Assembly: GCF_004358665.1 (NCBI RefSeq)
Contig: NZ_SMZR01000001.1
Location: 992,001 to 1,056,000 of the forward strand
From: Jeotgalibacillus sp. S-D1
Lineage (GTDB): Bacteria > Bacillota > Bacilli > Bacillales > Jeotgalibacillaceae
Length of the DNA: 64,000 bases
Direction: 5' to 3'
Shown: piece by piece, positions 23,622 through 32,870 of the stretch
Position numbering within the stretch: the stretch's first letter is position 1
Layout of the letters: every line of letters begins with the position of its first letter
Translations under genes and position numbers: made by a program
Notes under the pieces: generated by a model
The model's input: only the letters and a program-made list of their open reading frames with translations
The model's database searches: none
What the model was told of the DNA's origin: nothing

Positions 23622-23655
23622 AGTATATCGAAGAGTTAAAGAGAAAATTGTCAAA
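23622..23655 (-). promoter_or_regulatory. Spo0A-activated sigma-A promoter of spoIIGA-sigE
   Basis: A perfect -35 TTGACA (23654-23649) and a good -10 TATACT (23627-23622) on the minus strand are 21 bases apart, not 17. The B. subtilis spoIIG promoter is known for the same oversize spacer (22) and needs Spo0A~P. Two heptamers one mismatch away from the 0A box TTCGACA overlap it: TTTGACA at 23655-23649 and TTCGATA at 23632-23626. Confidence 0.8.
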
Positions 23656-23687
23656 ATACATAACGGTAAACAATAAATATTTCTTCA

Positions 23688-23726
23688 AAAAAAGACTGAA
23701 TCCCACAAGTGGATTCAGTCTTTTTA
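23688..23726. terminator. Terminator after ftsZ
   Basis: A stem of 12-13 bp, AAAAAGACTGAATCC with its complement, is flanked by T runs on both strands. It lies just past the ftsZ stop codon and separates it from the spoIIG operon promoter. Confidence 0.92.
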
Positions 23727-23742
23727 GTCATATATTTTTTTA

Positions 23743-24930
23743 TTAGTTTCTGCGTCGGTTGCGGTTTCTCAGGAAAGTAGGGATATCCAGTGTATCCTCT
23801 ACAGGCTGCTGAGAATTGCGTGAAGGCTGCTCATGTGATGATGCTTCTTCTCTTTCACGCTCTCTTGTAAGCTCTCTGTCACGCTCCCGTTCGCGCTTAG
23901 GCGCCATTGGAGGCGGCTGTTGATGTCTTACCTGCCCATTGCCCATTTGAGGCCGTACAGGTTTTTGCTGACTCATATTTTCACTAAAACCTGTAGCAAT
24001 AACAGTAACCAGGATTTCATCTTTTAGATCCTCATTAATAACCGATCCAAAAATCATGTTAACTTCCTGGTCAGAAGCACTGGCTACAATATCTGCCGCT
24101 TCCTGGACTTCATATAAACTAAGGCTAGTACCTCCGTTAATATTCATCAGCACGCCTTGTGCTCCGTCGATCGACGTTTCAAGAAGAGGACTGGAAATTG
24201 CTTTTTTCGCAGCTTCCGATGCACGGTTTTCTCCAGAAGCAACGCCGATCCCCATTAACGCAGATCCTTTATTTGACATAATGGTTTTTACATCCGCGAA
24301 ATCCAGGTTGATAAGACCAGGTACAGCAATCAAATCAGAAATCCCCTGTACACCTTGTCGAAGTACGTTATCCGCTTCTCTGAACGCTTCAAGCATCGGT
24401 GTGCTTTTATCGACAATTTCAAGAAGACGGTCGTTTGGTATAACAATTAATGTGTCCACTGCTTCTTTCATTGAGCTGATGCCGCCTGCTGCCTGATTGG
24501 CACGTTTGCGTCCTTCAAAAGTAAATGGTCGTGTTACTACCCCTACTGTTAAACTGCCTAATTCGCGGGCAATTTGAGCAATTACAGGAGCAGCACCAGT
24601 ACCAGTACCGCCGCCCATTCCGGCTGTAACAAATACCATATCGGCACCTTTGATTGCTTCTTCAATTTGCTCACGGCTTTCTTCTGCAGCTTTTTTCCCA
24701 ACTTCAGGATTAGCACCCGCACCCAGTCCCCGGGTCATCTTGCCGCCAATTTGCATTTTTATCTCTGCTTTTGAGAGGTTTAATGCTTGAGCATCCGTAT
24801 TAACCGCAATAAACTCCACTCCCTGAACGCCATGCTCGATCATACGATTGACTGCATTGTTACCGCCGCCGCCTACACCGATGACTTTTATAGTTGCTAA
24901 AGAATCTACATTCGTATCAAAATCCAACAT
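23743..24930 (-). CDS. ftsZ: Cell division GTPase FtsZ
   Basis: Tubulin-like GTPase that forms the division ring. The G-box GGGTGTGA is at residues 106-113 within the [13 protein letters not shown] signature. The T7 loop ([11 protein letters not shown]) is intact. A charged flexible linker ([15 protein letters not shown]) leads to the conserved C-terminal peptide [16 protein letters not shown], which contacts FtsA, SepF and EzrA. 395 aa. The second of two adjacent ATGs (24930) gives the family N-terminus MLDFDTN and correct spacing to AGGAGG. Co-transcribed with ftsA. Confidence 0.98.
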   Translation of the reverse strand: MLDFDTNVDSLATIKVIGVGGGGNNAVNRMIEHGVQGVEFIAVNTDAQALNLSKAEIKMQIGGKMTRGLGAGANPEVGKKAAEESREQIEEAIKGADMVFVTAGMGGGTGTGAAPVIAQIARELGSLTVGVVTRPFTFEGRKRANQAAGGISSMKEAVDTLIVIPNDRLLEIVDKSTPMLEAFREADNVLRQGVQGISDLIAVPGLINLDFADVKTIMSNKGSALMGIGVASGENRASEAAKKAISSPLLETSIDGAQGVLMNINGGTSLSLYEVQEAADIVASASDQEVNMIFGSVINEDLKDEILVTVIATGFSENMSQQKPVRPQMGNGQVRHQQPPPMAPKRERERDRELTREREREEASSHEQPSRNSQQPVEDTLDIPTFLRNRNRRRN

Positions 24931-24971
24931 CATAAGTCCTCCTAATTCATCCAAATTACTTTTAATAAAGG

Positions 24972-26270
24972 TTATTCAAAAAAGTATCCTAATAATTTTT
25001 TGAACTTACCCTCTTCATTGTTTTGCTTTGGTTTTGGCTGTTTTGGCTGTTTGGGCCTTGAATCCGGTTGTTTTTTTAACGAATGTTCCCCGGCGCCTTC
25101 ATATTCAGATGCGGAAGGCTGTCTGTCAAGCCTCCCTTGAAGCTTTGCGTGTTTATGAGCATATTTTATTAAGCCCACTGCCGTAGTATATTGTGGTTCT
25201 CTGACGCCAATGTAATCAGGAATCGCAACTCTCACTTGATTTTGCAGCACGGCCTGTCCAAGCTCTAAAATGCCCTGCATGTTTGCCACTCCACCGGATA
25301 AAACGAAACCTCCAGGCAAATCATGAATATTTAATCTCTTTAATTCGTGAACTACTAAATCAAACATTTCTTCTAATCTTACTTCAATAATATCAGATAT
25401 TTCAAGCTGATTAAATTGTTGGTGCTGATCGCTGCCAATAATAGGAACACTAAAGACTTCTTCTTCAGAAGCATAGTCATAAAATGCATGTCCATGCTTT
25501 ATTTTAATCGCTTCAGCATCACCAGTTGTTGTTCTGAGACCGATTGAAAGATCTTTAGTGATATGGTCTCCGCCGACTGGTACGATGGAAGTAGCAATTA
25601 AATGTCCCTGTTCAAATACTGCAATTGTGGTAGAACCGCCTCCGATATCGAGTATCGCAGTGCCAAGGCTCTGTTCATCCTTGGAAAGTGCAATCGTACC
25701 TGCTGCCAATGGCTGCAAAAAGATATCAGCAACTTCCAACCCTGCTCTTTCTACACAGCGGAGAATATTGTGGAGCATCGTTTTTGATCCGGTCACGACT
25801 GTACCTTCCATTTCAAGCCGAACGCCGATCATACCTCTTGGATCTTTAATTTCATCCAGGCCGTCAACGATAAACTGTCTTGGTACTATATTAATAATTT
25901 CACGTTCCGGAGAGATTGGCATAACCTGAGCGGCATCAATAACTCTTGCCACATCTTCATCTCTTATTTCTTTATCTTCTGTTGATACTGCTACAACCCC
26001 ATGACAAGGCTGAAGCGACACATGGTTTCCTGGAATCCCTACTATAACATTATGTATATCAAGTCCTGTCATTCTTTCTGCTTGATCTACAGCTTTTTGA
26101 ATAGATTGTACTGTTTCATCAATATCTACGATTGAACCCTTACGAATACCCTCAGAATGGACATTGCCTACTCCGATGATGTTGAGAGAGTCATGAACCA
26201 ATTCTGCGATAATTACCTTTACATTTGATGTACCTATATCTAAGCTTACAAAATATTCATTATTACTCAC
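24972..26270 (-). CDS. ftsA: Cell division protein FtsA
   Basis: Actin-like ATPase that anchors FtsZ to the membrane. Actin phosphate motifs are seen in [16 protein letters not shown] and [15 protein letters not shown], and the SHS2/1C domain follows the first. A basic Pro/Gln/Lys-rich linker precedes the C-terminal amphipathic helix [12 protein letters not shown]. 432 aa; GTG start with GGGAGG upstream. Lies 41 bases ahead of ftsZ. Confidence 0.97.
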   Translation of the reverse strand: MSNNEYFVSLDIGTSNVKVIIAELVHDSLNIIGVGNVHSEGIRKGSIVDIDETVQSIQKAVDQAERMTGLDIHNVIVGIPGNHVSLQPCHGVVAVSTEDKEIRDEDVARVIDAAQVMPISPEREIINIVPRQFIVDGLDEIKDPRGMIGVRLEMEGTVVTGSKTMLHNILRCVERAGLEVADIFLQPLAAGTIALSKDEQSLGTAILDIGGGSTTIAVFEQGHLIATSIVPVGGDHITKDLSIGLRTTTGDAEAIKIKHGHAFYDYASEEEVFSVPIIGSDQHQQFNQLEISDIIEVRLEEMFDLVVHELKRLNIHDLPGGFVLSGGVANMQGILELGQAVLQNQVRVAIPDYIGVREPQYTTAVGLIKYAHKHAKLQGRLDRQPSASEYEGAGEHSLKKQPDSRPKQPKQPKPKQNNEEGKFKKLLGYFFE

Positions 26271-26346
26271 CCTGTGGCACCTCCCTCAAACACAAATAAA
26301 TTTATTTATTTTAACCGTACGTTAAGATTTTATTTGATATAATTTA

Positions 26347-26375
26347 CTATTCAACAAAAAAACTCAAAAGCCTTT
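26347..26375 (-). promoter_or_regulatory. Candidate sigma-H promoter ahead of ftsA
   Basis: Minus strand AAAGGCTTT (26375-26367), 11 bases, then GTTGAATAG (26355-26347). This differs from the sigma-H consensus (RnAGGAWWW, 11-12, RnnGAATWW) at one position in each half. B. subtilis ftsAZ is known to have a sigma-H promoter for the polar septum. The -35 half overlaps the end of sbp. Confidence 0.55.
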
Positions 26376-26742
26376 ATTTATCAGCCAATTTTGTGGATTT
26401 TTTCTTTTCACTCCATTGTACTAATAAGATACGTCGAATTACAGCGATATTTTGAAACAATCGAACACCAAAAGCAAAAATGGCTGCTAAATACAAGTCT
26501 ACACCAAGATGAACGCCTAGAAAAGCCAAACTTGCGGCTAACGCAATATTAAAGAAGAAACCAGAAATAAAAACATTGTCATCATAAACATTTTGCAAAT
26601 GGGCGCGAATGCCTCCAAACAATGTATCAAGTGCTGCTAACACGGCAATCGATAAGTAGTTGGAATATTGCTCCGGTATTGAAAGATCCGTAATTAGACC
26701 TAAGAATATCCCGATTAACAGCCCTAAAATCGGCAGCCACAT
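26374..26742 (-). CDS. sbp: Small basic family protein Sbp (DUF1290)
   Basis: 122-aa membrane protein with three or four hydrophobic segments and a basic tail (RRILLVQWSEKKKSTKLADK). The sequence matches the DUF1290 small basic protein that always lies ahead of ftsA in Bacillales. The central AALDTLFGGIRAHLQNVYDDNVFISGF region is the most conserved. Function unknown; the context suggests a role at the membrane in division. Separated from ylxX by five bases. Confidence 0.92.
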   Translation of the reverse strand: MWLPILGLLIGIFLGLITDLSIPEQYSNYLSIAVLAALDTLFGGIRAHLQNVYDDNVFISGFFFNIALAASLAFLGVHLGVDLYLAAIFAFGVRLFQNIAVIRRILLVQWSEKKKSTKLADK

Positions 26743-26747
26743 TTTTT

Positions 26748-27473
26748 CTACTCCCCTTCATTCGTTGACACAGGTTTCATCGAGCGAACTTGAATCATTT
26801 TTTCATAGGCGGGGATTATGAGAGTTCGTTCAGGGTCATTTACTGTCAATCGAATATCTTCAATGAAAAAATCTTCTATTAATACTGATCCTTGCATTTT
26901 ATTATAAAGCTTTTCAGCATCCTCAAAGTTTTCTACAGCAACCTTAACCGTAATAGGAAGATTGGGGACAGGCTTTGAATTAACGGTTGTTTCACCGTTA
27001 ATGTCCCGAATAACGGAGGTAGCGATTAGACGTTCCTCATTGATTGAAATATACTTTGCATTGAATTGGTAAAGTTGGTTGACGAGCCTTCTAAGAAGTT
27101 CAGGTGTTATTGTGGCGGGAGAGGCTCCCATCATTAGCCTTTCTTCAACGGGCTTTAATTCGATAATAAGCCCTGAAGCCTCTATTTCAGCCATCCCCGC
27201 TTCTTCCCCGAGCGCATAAACTGTTTCTTCCAAAGCCTTTTCAGCAGCAGATGCCTTATCATCTTCATAATGAAATATCGTGTTTTCCTGGTTTTGAATT
27301 TGACTCAATAAGGAAGACTGCATCTGCAATTGAGCAAGTGTTTCCTGTTTTAATTCCCAAATATCCCGGTTATCACGAACGACAGGCTGCTGCACCATTT
27401 TAAATTGCACTGCAACTAAAAATCCTACTGCAATTGTTATAAGAGTAAAGTTACGTTTAGCTTTTCTATTCAT
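26748..27473 (-). CDS. ylxX: DUF881 family protein YlxX
   Basis: 241-aa protein with one N-terminal membrane helix (about residues 9-24), a short coiled-coil (LKQETLAQLQMQSSLLSQIQNQENTI) and an extracytoplasmic DUF881 domain. Function unknown. It is the second of a tandem pair with ylxW; the two share the DUF881 fold (LIIELKPVEE here, GVEVTLKDGQ there) and probably arose by duplication. B. subtilis has the same pair between divIB and sbp. Confidence 0.88.
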   Translation of the reverse strand: MNRKAKRNFTLITIAVGFLVAVQFKMVQQPVVRDNRDIWELKQETLAQLQMQSSLLSQIQNQENTIFHYEDDKASAAEKALEETVYALGEEAGMAEIEASGLIIELKPVEERLMMGASPATITPELLRRLVNQLYQFNAKYISINEERLIATSVIRDINGETTVNSKPVPNLPITVKVAVENFEDAEKLYNKMQGSVLIEDFFIEDIRLTVNDPERTLIIPAYEKMIQVRSMKPVSTNEGE

Positions 27474-27503
27474 TTTGAAGCAATCGCCCTTCTTTAACTT
27501 CCA

Positions 27504-28214
27504 TTAAAGACCACCGATAATTGGATCCATCGTTAGCAGTGCCTTTTTCTCCAAGGTGAAGATAATGTGATCATTAACCAGCTGATCCTTGATCCCGCCA
27601 GTTATATTCAATGCGGCTGCTAGGACTTCCCCATCGCCAATAGCTGAAATGACAAATGGAGCGGGATACTGAACATCATCAATGGTAATGACAGGACCGT
27701 TACATACAATATACGAATCATGGCTGATTCTCTGTCCGTTAATTGAAATTGCTTCTGCCCCTGCAATATATAGCTCATTCATGACATTGAAAATGTGGTG
27801 CTCGTGAACAATATAATCATTTATATTTAAAATGGCAGGATCATATTGGCCATCTTTTAATGTCACTTCAACACCCGGCCCTTCAACAGCCACTTTCCCC
27901 AGAATAAGTCTGTAACGTTCCGCCTGTTCGGTTAATGAGGATAAATCATTTTCGTCTGACAATTTCTGTTCAAATTCACGAATGATATCCTGATTCTTGT
28001 ATAAGTGATCTTGCAGTTCCAAATTTCTTTGCTGTATCTGCAGCAGTTCTTTTCTTACCTGTTTTTCCTGCGCACTGTATTGGCTGACAGCCGCATGGCC
28101 TTGCCCGTCTTGTGAAAATTGATCTTTCGTAATGCTATAGGAAAAGGAAAGCAGAAATCCAAGTGTAAGAAAGACGATTGAAAACGCAAGTCTTTTACCC
28201 TTCCGTTTCAACAT
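27504..28214 (-). CDS. ylxW: DUF881 family protein YlxW
   Basis: 236-aa protein with an N-terminal membrane helix (about residues 8-25), a coiled-coil (EKQVRKELLQIQQRNLELQDHLY) and a DUF881 domain containing VEVTLKDGQYDPAILNIND and AEAISINGQRISHDS. The ATG at 28214 lies inside the end of divIB and has AGAAGGAG upstream. Unknown function; probably exposed outside the membrane near the division machinery. Confidence 0.88.
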   Translation of the reverse strand: MLKRKGKRLAFSIVFLTLGFLLSFSYSITKDQFSQDGQGHAAVSQYSAQEKQVRKELLQIQQRNLELQDHLYKNQDIIREFEQKLSDENDLSSLTEQAERYRLILGKVAVEGPGVEVTLKDGQYDPAILNINDYIVHEHHIFNVMNELYIAGAEAISINGQRISHDSYIVCNGPVITIDDVQYPAPFVISAIGDGEVLAAALNITGGIKDQLVNDHIIFTLEKKALLTMDPIIGGL

Positions 28215-29019
28215 CTTCCACTCCTTCTGGCTCTTCCCCTTCAGCCGGCTCCTCTTCAGACATCTCATCACTGGAGTTGTAAGCTCTAAAATAAGAACCT
28301 ACTTCAAGGTCAATGACACCCTTTACGTCTTTGTCGAGCTGACTGACAATTGACGGATAATGAGTCATTTTTTCAGCAAATGTATTTATAAGGGCTGATA
28401 CCTCAAAGCCATCATTCATATACACCGTAATATGATCTTTATCCGTTTCAGACGGAGTCAGGTACACTTCTGAGATAGACTGCTGAACCTCCGGCGGCAG
28501 ACTTGCGAGTGCTGTCGACATTTCAGTCAGCATTGATTTGGCAGTAAACCCAAAGAGCATTGGTGCATCACTCGACAGTTCATGCGGCTCTATCGGTTTT
28601 GCGGAAGCCCCGTTCTCAAGTACGGGAATAAATTGCTGTTCTTTTGCAACATATGCAATTTGATCATATTCATCAATTTCAATTTTAAAAGTAGTAGGAA
28701 ATTTTTTCGAAATCGTTACAGCCTCAACATCCAGCTTGTCCGAAATGTTTTCTTCCACGGATTTGTTGTTTGTGGACCAATAGGAATCTCCTGTTTTAAC
28801 CCCGCTGGCCGCAATAATTTCTTCTTCAGAAAGCCATTGAGATCCGCTGACTGAAATGGTTTGTATTTTGCTGAAGGGTGACTGCAGGTACAAAACTACT
28901 AAAATCACTCCAATAAATAAAAGCACTACCGCGAGCAGCCGCCTGTTCGCTTTTTTTCGTCGGCGCTGCTTCAATTGAGGGACTCGATCTTCAAGTGAAA
29001 CGACTGGCTTTCTGCCCAT
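28195..29019 (-). CDS. divIB: Cell division protein DivIB/FtsQ
   Basis: Bitopic division protein that works with DivIC and FtsL to regulate septal peptidoglycan synthesis. A basic cytoplasmic N-terminus (LKQRRRKKANRR) and one membrane helix (about 29-48) are followed by the POTRA domain (FSKIQTISVSGSQWLSEEEIIAASGVKTGDSYW), the beta domain, and an acidic C-terminal tail (EEEPAEGEEPEGVEDVE). 274 aa. It overlaps ylxW by 20 bases. Confidence 0.94.
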   Translation of the reverse strand: MGRKPVVSLEDRVPQLKQRRRKKANRRLLAVVLLFIGVILVVLYLQSPFSKIQTISVSGSQWLSEEEIIAASGVKTGDSYWSTNNKSVEENISDKLDVEAVTISKKFPTTFKIEIDEYDQIAYVAKEQQFIPVLENGASAKPIEPHELSSDAPMLFGFTAKSMLTEMSTALASLPPEVQQSISEVYLTPSETDKDHITVYMNDGFEVSALINTFAEKMTHYPSIVSQLDKDVKGVIDLEVGSYFRAYNSSDEMSEEEPAEGEEPEGVEDVETEG

Positions 29020-29075
29020 CGAATCTACACTCCTTTTTCAGAACAAAAGCATAAGTGGAACGCAGAAGATGCTCA

Positions 29076-29117
29076 GGACATTTCTTTTTAGCTTACCGCT
29101 TAAAAAGAAATGCCCCG
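29076..29117. repeat. Large inverted repeat between murB and divIB
   Basis: GGACATTTCTTTTTA and its complement (one change) flank a ten-base loop, giving a 15-bp stem. There is no T run after it on the minus strand, so it is not a typical intrinsic terminator. It could be an RNA processing or stability element between the two genes. Confidence 0.55.
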
Positions 29118-29174
29118 GCAAGAGATCCACCGCAGCCAGCTGTCAATAATCAAACTGCCTTATGAATGTAAAAG

Positions 29175-30098
29175 CTAATTAATTAGATCAGACTGATTTC
29201 CAATCCATTCGACTTCTGTTTCAATCGTAATTCCATATTGATCTGAGATCGTTTTTTTAATATGTTTTATTAAATTTTGAACATCCTCCGAGGTAGCTCC
29301 GCCTGCATTGACAATAAAATTGCCATGAAGTTCAGATACTTGCGCCCCTCCAATTTGGTATCCCTTTAGTCCTGCATCCTGAATCAGCTGACCAGCATAT
29401 TTAGGCAGAGGGTTTCTGAAAATACTTCCCGAGCATGGATTATTCCATGGCTGTGTTTCTCTTCTGTAATCTTTATATTTTTTCATATCGGCTTTAATAT
29501 CTGCCGGCTCTCCGGCTGTTAATTCAAACTCTGCTTCCAATACAATCCCTGGACGCTCATTTTGCAAAACGGAAGTACGATAGGAAAATTTCATTTCCTC
29601 ATTGCTAAGCCACTCTGTTGTTCCATCTGGAAATAAGATATGGGCCCGGGTTAATACCTTTGAAATATCAGAACCATGCGCGCCGGCATTCATATAGACG
29701 GATCCGCCCACTGAACCTGGAATTCCACTTGAGAACTGAAGACCGTGGAGCCCTTCCCTTGCCATTTTAGTAGCCAATACAATTATCGAATAGCCTCCTC
29801 CTGCACGGATGGTGGTTCCTTCGATTGTTAAGTTATCCAGCCCTTTTCCAAGCTTAATAACCACTCCACTAATGCCCTCATCGCTTACTAACAAGTTTGA
29901 CCCCCGGCCAATGGCACGCCACTCTAAATTATGCTTATTTATCAGCTTCATTAGTTTCTGCAGCTTTTCAATTGAAGAAGGCTCTACAAATACTTCAGCC
30001 GGGCCTCCTACTTTCATCGTTGTATGGTTAACAAGTTTTTCATCAACCGACACATTTCCAATTTCTGCTTCACGCAGTTCATTAATAAACTTTTCCAT
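29175..30098 (-). CDS. murB: UDP-N-acetylenolpyruvoylglucosamine reductase
   Basis: FAD-dependent reduction of enolpyruvyl-UDP-GlcNAc to UDP-MurNAc. The FAD-binding segment reads [14 protein letters not shown], the active-site region [19 protein letters not shown], and the proton-donor Ser lies in [11 protein letters not shown]. The C-terminal Glu region ([14 protein letters not shown]) is intact. 307 aa, the shorter type without the extra Tyr loop. It normally follows murG; here the neighbour upstream is spoVE, across about 295 bases and a terminator. Confidence 0.96.
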   Translation of the reverse strand: MEKFINELREAEIGNVSVDEKLVNHTTMKVGGPAEVFVEPSSIEKLQKLMKLINKHNLEWRAIGRGSNLLVSDEGISGVVIKLGKGLDNLTIEGTTIRAGGGYSIIVLATKMAREGLHGLQFSSGIPGSVGGSVYMNAGAHGSDISKVLTRAHILFPDGTTEWLSNEEMKFSYRTSVLQNERPGIVLEAEFELTAGEPADIKADMKKYKDYRRETQPWNNPCSGSIFRNPLPKYAGQLIQDAGLKGYQIGGAQVSELHGNFIVNAGGATSEDVQNLIKHIKKTISDQYGITIETEVEWIGNQSDLIN

Positions 30099-30354
30099 AC
30101 TTTCTCTCCTTAAAGCTATAAATATTCGTAGTTTGGATGATTACATGCAAACAATACAATGTGGTCTTTTCCCTATACTACACTATTCTAATCTCATAAC
30201 ATACAACTGAAGACTCTTCGTCATTAAAATGTAAAATTCCTTCTTGGCAATAAAACAAATTAATGGAAATTCTAAAATAACAAACCATCTTATGCAGATT
30301 TTCCTTTATTATTATATTGTACCTTATCTTAAAGGTGTTCACTTAAAAATAGAC
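30099..30354. other. Non-coding gap where murG would be expected
   Basis: About 255 AT-rich bases between the spoVE terminator and the murB start. No open frame resembling MurG, no GGTGGH-type motif and no remnant could be recognised on either strand. A stretch near 30310-30330 (TACAATATAATAA on the minus strand) could hold a -10 element for murB, but no convincing -35 was found. Confidence 0.6.
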
Positions 30355-30397
30355 GAAAAAAAACAGCTTGATCACTACACCCAAGCTGTTTTTTTAT
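30355..30397. terminator. Terminator after spoVE
   Basis: Stem AAAACAGCTTG with its complement is flanked by seven or eight A/T on each side, overlapping the last bases of spoVE. It ends the murE/mraY/murD/spoVE transcript, so murB needs another promoter. Confidence 0.9.
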
Positions 30398-31476
30398 ATT
30401 TTTTTACTGTATTTACTTATATTCAGCAATATACCGCACGATAACAGCACTAATAGCAGTGATGAGCCGCCATAGCTCATAAAGGGCAATGTGATTCCTG
30501 TAACCGGGATCAAGCCGATTACAACGGATACATTAATCATTACTTGAATTCCAATCATTAAAACAATGCCGCCGGCCATGAGCTGGCCAAAACGATCAGG
30601 AGCAGCAAGTGCGATCAGGATCCCTCTCCAGACAATTGCGCTGAAAAGAACCAGCAGCATAACCCCTCCAAAAAAACCCAGTTCTTCTCCCACAATGGCA
30701 AAAATAAAATCATTTTGGGGTTCAGGCAAGTAAAAATATTTCTGCCTGCTCTCACCCAGTCCGAACCCAAACATTGCTCCGGGTCCTATAGCATAAAGAG
30801 ATTGAATCATTTGAAATCCGGCTCCTAAAGGATCCTCCCACGGATCAAGGTACGAAACAATTCGCTGAAGCCGGTATGGCGCTGAAATAATTAATCCCGC
30901 AAAGCCTGCTATACCCAAAAAAATCAGTCCAACAAAAAATCGGTAAGGGGCTCCTGCCAGAAATAATAATGACAGGCCTGTCCCTAAAATAACTGTACCC
31001 GTACCCAAATCGGGCTGGAGCATCACAATTCCAAAAGGAATCAGCAGAAGCAATAATAGCGGCGACATCCCCTTGCGAAAATTGGTAATACTCTGTTCGT
31101 TTCGCTCGAGGTTCCGAGCTAAAAGCAACAAAACACCTATCTTCGCAAATTCTGACGGCTGTAAAGATATGGGACCCACACCAAGCCAGCTTTGCGAGCC
31201 ATTTCTTACAAGCCCTACACCGGGAATAAGCACTAAGATCAGCAATAGAATACCGCCAGCATAGATCCACCATGCATACTTTTTCCAATGCCAGTAATCG
31301 TACTTGGCAAGCATCAGCATACTAACAATACCCAGCACGGCAAAAATGGCTTGTCTCTTGGAAAAAAAGTGGGCATCTCCAAAACGATCCAAAGCCCAAA
31401 CAGAACTTGCACTATCGATCATTACTATGCCAAAAACCACACAAGAACACACTAGCCCAATAAGCCATCTGTCCAT
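30394..31476 (-). CDS. spoVE: SEDS-family peptidoglycan polymerase SpoVE (FtsW/RodA type)
   Basis: 360-aa integral membrane glycosyltransferase with about ten hydrophobic segments. The SEDS motifs are clear: SWLGVGPISLQPSEFAK, MLQPDLGTGTV, and LPFMSYGGSSL near the end. The catalytic-loop Asp is in YLDPWEDPLGAGFQ. Placement between murD and murB is that of B. subtilis spoVE, used for spore cortex and septal peptidoglycan; sequence alone cannot exclude vegetative FtsW. SpoVD, its cognate transpeptidase, is encoded 4 kb upstream. Confidence 0.88.
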   Translation of the reverse strand: MDRWLIGLVCSCVVFGIVMIDSASSVWALDRFGDAHFFSKRQAIFAVLGIVSMLMLAKYDYWHWKKYAWWIYAGGILLLILVLIPGVGLVRNGSQSWLGVGPISLQPSEFAKIGVLLLLARNLERNEQSITNFRKGMSPLLLLLLIPFGIVMLQPDLGTGTVILGTGLSLLFLAGAPYRFFVGLIFLGIAGFAGLIISAPYRLQRIVSYLDPWEDPLGAGFQMIQSLYAIGPGAMFGFGLGESRQKYFYLPEPQNDFIFAIVGEELGFFGGVMLLVLFSAIVWRGILIALAAPDRFGQLMAGGIVLMIGIQVMINVSVVIGLIPVTGITLPFMSYGGSSLLLVLLSCGILLNISKYSKKI

Positions 31477-31520
31477 ATATACAGCCTCACAGTAGAGAGA
31501 TTGAGCTTTTGTACGCCCTA

Positions 31521-32870
31521 TTAAAGCTTATTCACCTGCTCAATAAATATGTCACCGCGCACTTCAAATGTCGGATGCTGATCCCAGCTTGCACAAGCCG
31601 GTGACAGCAGTACAATATCGCCTTCCCCTGCAATTTCAGCAGCCGCCCATACACCTGCTTTTACATCTTCAACCTTTTTAATTAACTTAATCTCAGCTTT
31701 TTCACCAAGCTCAGCCATTTTCGGAGCAGTTTGTCCAAATACAACCATCGCTTTCACATTATTCAAATATGGCAGCAAGTCATCAAAATCATTGCCTCGG
31801 TCGAGCCCTCCGCAAAGAAGAATGGTTGGCTTAGAAAAAGCATTTAATGCACTTTTGGTTGCAAGTGAGTTTGTCGCTTTTGAATCATTATAAAATTTTA
31901 TACCATTCCACTCACGAACAAATTGTGTGCGGTGGCGCACACCGGTAAAGGATGTCAATACTGACTGGATAGCCTCGTTGCTAACGCCCGTAAGCTTTGC
32001 TGCTCCAATCGATGCCAATATATTTTCCAGGTTATGAGCACCCGGCAGGACTACATCCTGTAAATTGATAATATGTTCCTGATTAAAATATATCCCGCCA
32101 TTTTGGACATAAAGTCCAAAATCCAGTTCTTTTTTTGTAGAGAATGGAATAATTGCAGCATCTGTAAATTGAACCCGGTCAAGCAGCTCCTGCTGATCTC
32201 CATTGACAATTAAGTAATCTTCTTTAGTCTGATTTTTTGTTATCGCGACTTTCGCATCGGCATATTCTTCTCTTGAAGAATGATAATCCAAGTGGGCATC
32301 ATATAAATTCGTGATAATGGCAATAGAAGGCCTAAAGTCTTTAATCCCCATTAGCTGAAATGAAGAAAGTTCAACCACCATGGTCTCATTTTCCAGCGCT
32401 GTTTGAGCAACCTCACAAGCGACCGTTCCAATATTACCGGCCATATACGAAGGTTTTTTTCCGGCTTCGATCATGTGGTGAGTAAGTGTTGTGGTTGTGG
32501 TTTTACCATTTGTACCGGTTATACCAATGATATCAGCTTCACTGATCTGGTATGCAAGTTCTACTTCCGTTAAGATTGGAAGCCCTTTTTGTGCCGCTCC
32601 CTTAATAAGATCATTTGTGTAAGGAATACCCGGATTTTTAACGATAAACTCAAAGCCTTCATCCAGCAATTCCACCGGATGGCTCCCGCAGACTACTTTT
32701 ATCCCCTCGTCGAGAAGCGACTGGGCTTCTTTATTCTCAGAGAGGGGTTTCCAGTCATTCACTGTTACAAAAGCCCCTAAACGATGCAGAAGCAGAGACG
32801 CAGCGACCCCGCTTTTCGCCAGCCCCACGACGAGTACTTTTTTATTTTGGTATGTCGTAATGGATTTCAT
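31521..32870 (-). CDS. murD: UDP-N-acetylmuramoyl-L-alanine--D-glutamate ligase
   Basis: Adds D-glutamate to UDP-MurNAc-L-Ala. The Mur ligase ATP loop GITGTNGKTTTT is at residues 115-126. The central-domain HRTQFVREWNGIKFYNDSKATN and C-terminal GGLDRGNDF motifs are typical. 449 aa from the ATG at 32870, which overlaps the mraY stop codon by one base (TAATG). An in-frame extension upstream lies within mraY. Confidence 0.97.
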   Translation of the reverse strand: MKSITTYQNKKVLVVGLAKSGVAASLLLHRLGAFVTVNDWKPLSENKEAQSLLDEGIKVVCGSHPVELLDEGFEFIVKNPGIPYTNDLIKGAAQKGLPILTEVELAYQISEADIIGITGTNGKTTTTTLTHHMIEAGKKPSYMAGNIGTVACEVAQTALENETMVVELSSFQLMGIKDFRPSIAIITNLYDAHLDYHSSREEYADAKVAITKNQTKEDYLIVNGDQQELLDRVQFTDAAIIPFSTKKELDFGLYVQNGGIYFNQEHIINLQDVVLPGAHNLENILASIGAAKLTGVSNEAIQSVLTSFTGVRHRTQFVREWNGIKFYNDSKATNSLATKSALNAFSKPTILLCGGLDRGNDFDDLLPYLNNVKAMVVFGQTAPKMAELGEKAEIKLIKKVEDVKAGVWAAAEIAGEGDIVLLSPACASWDQHPTFEVRGDIFIEQVNKL

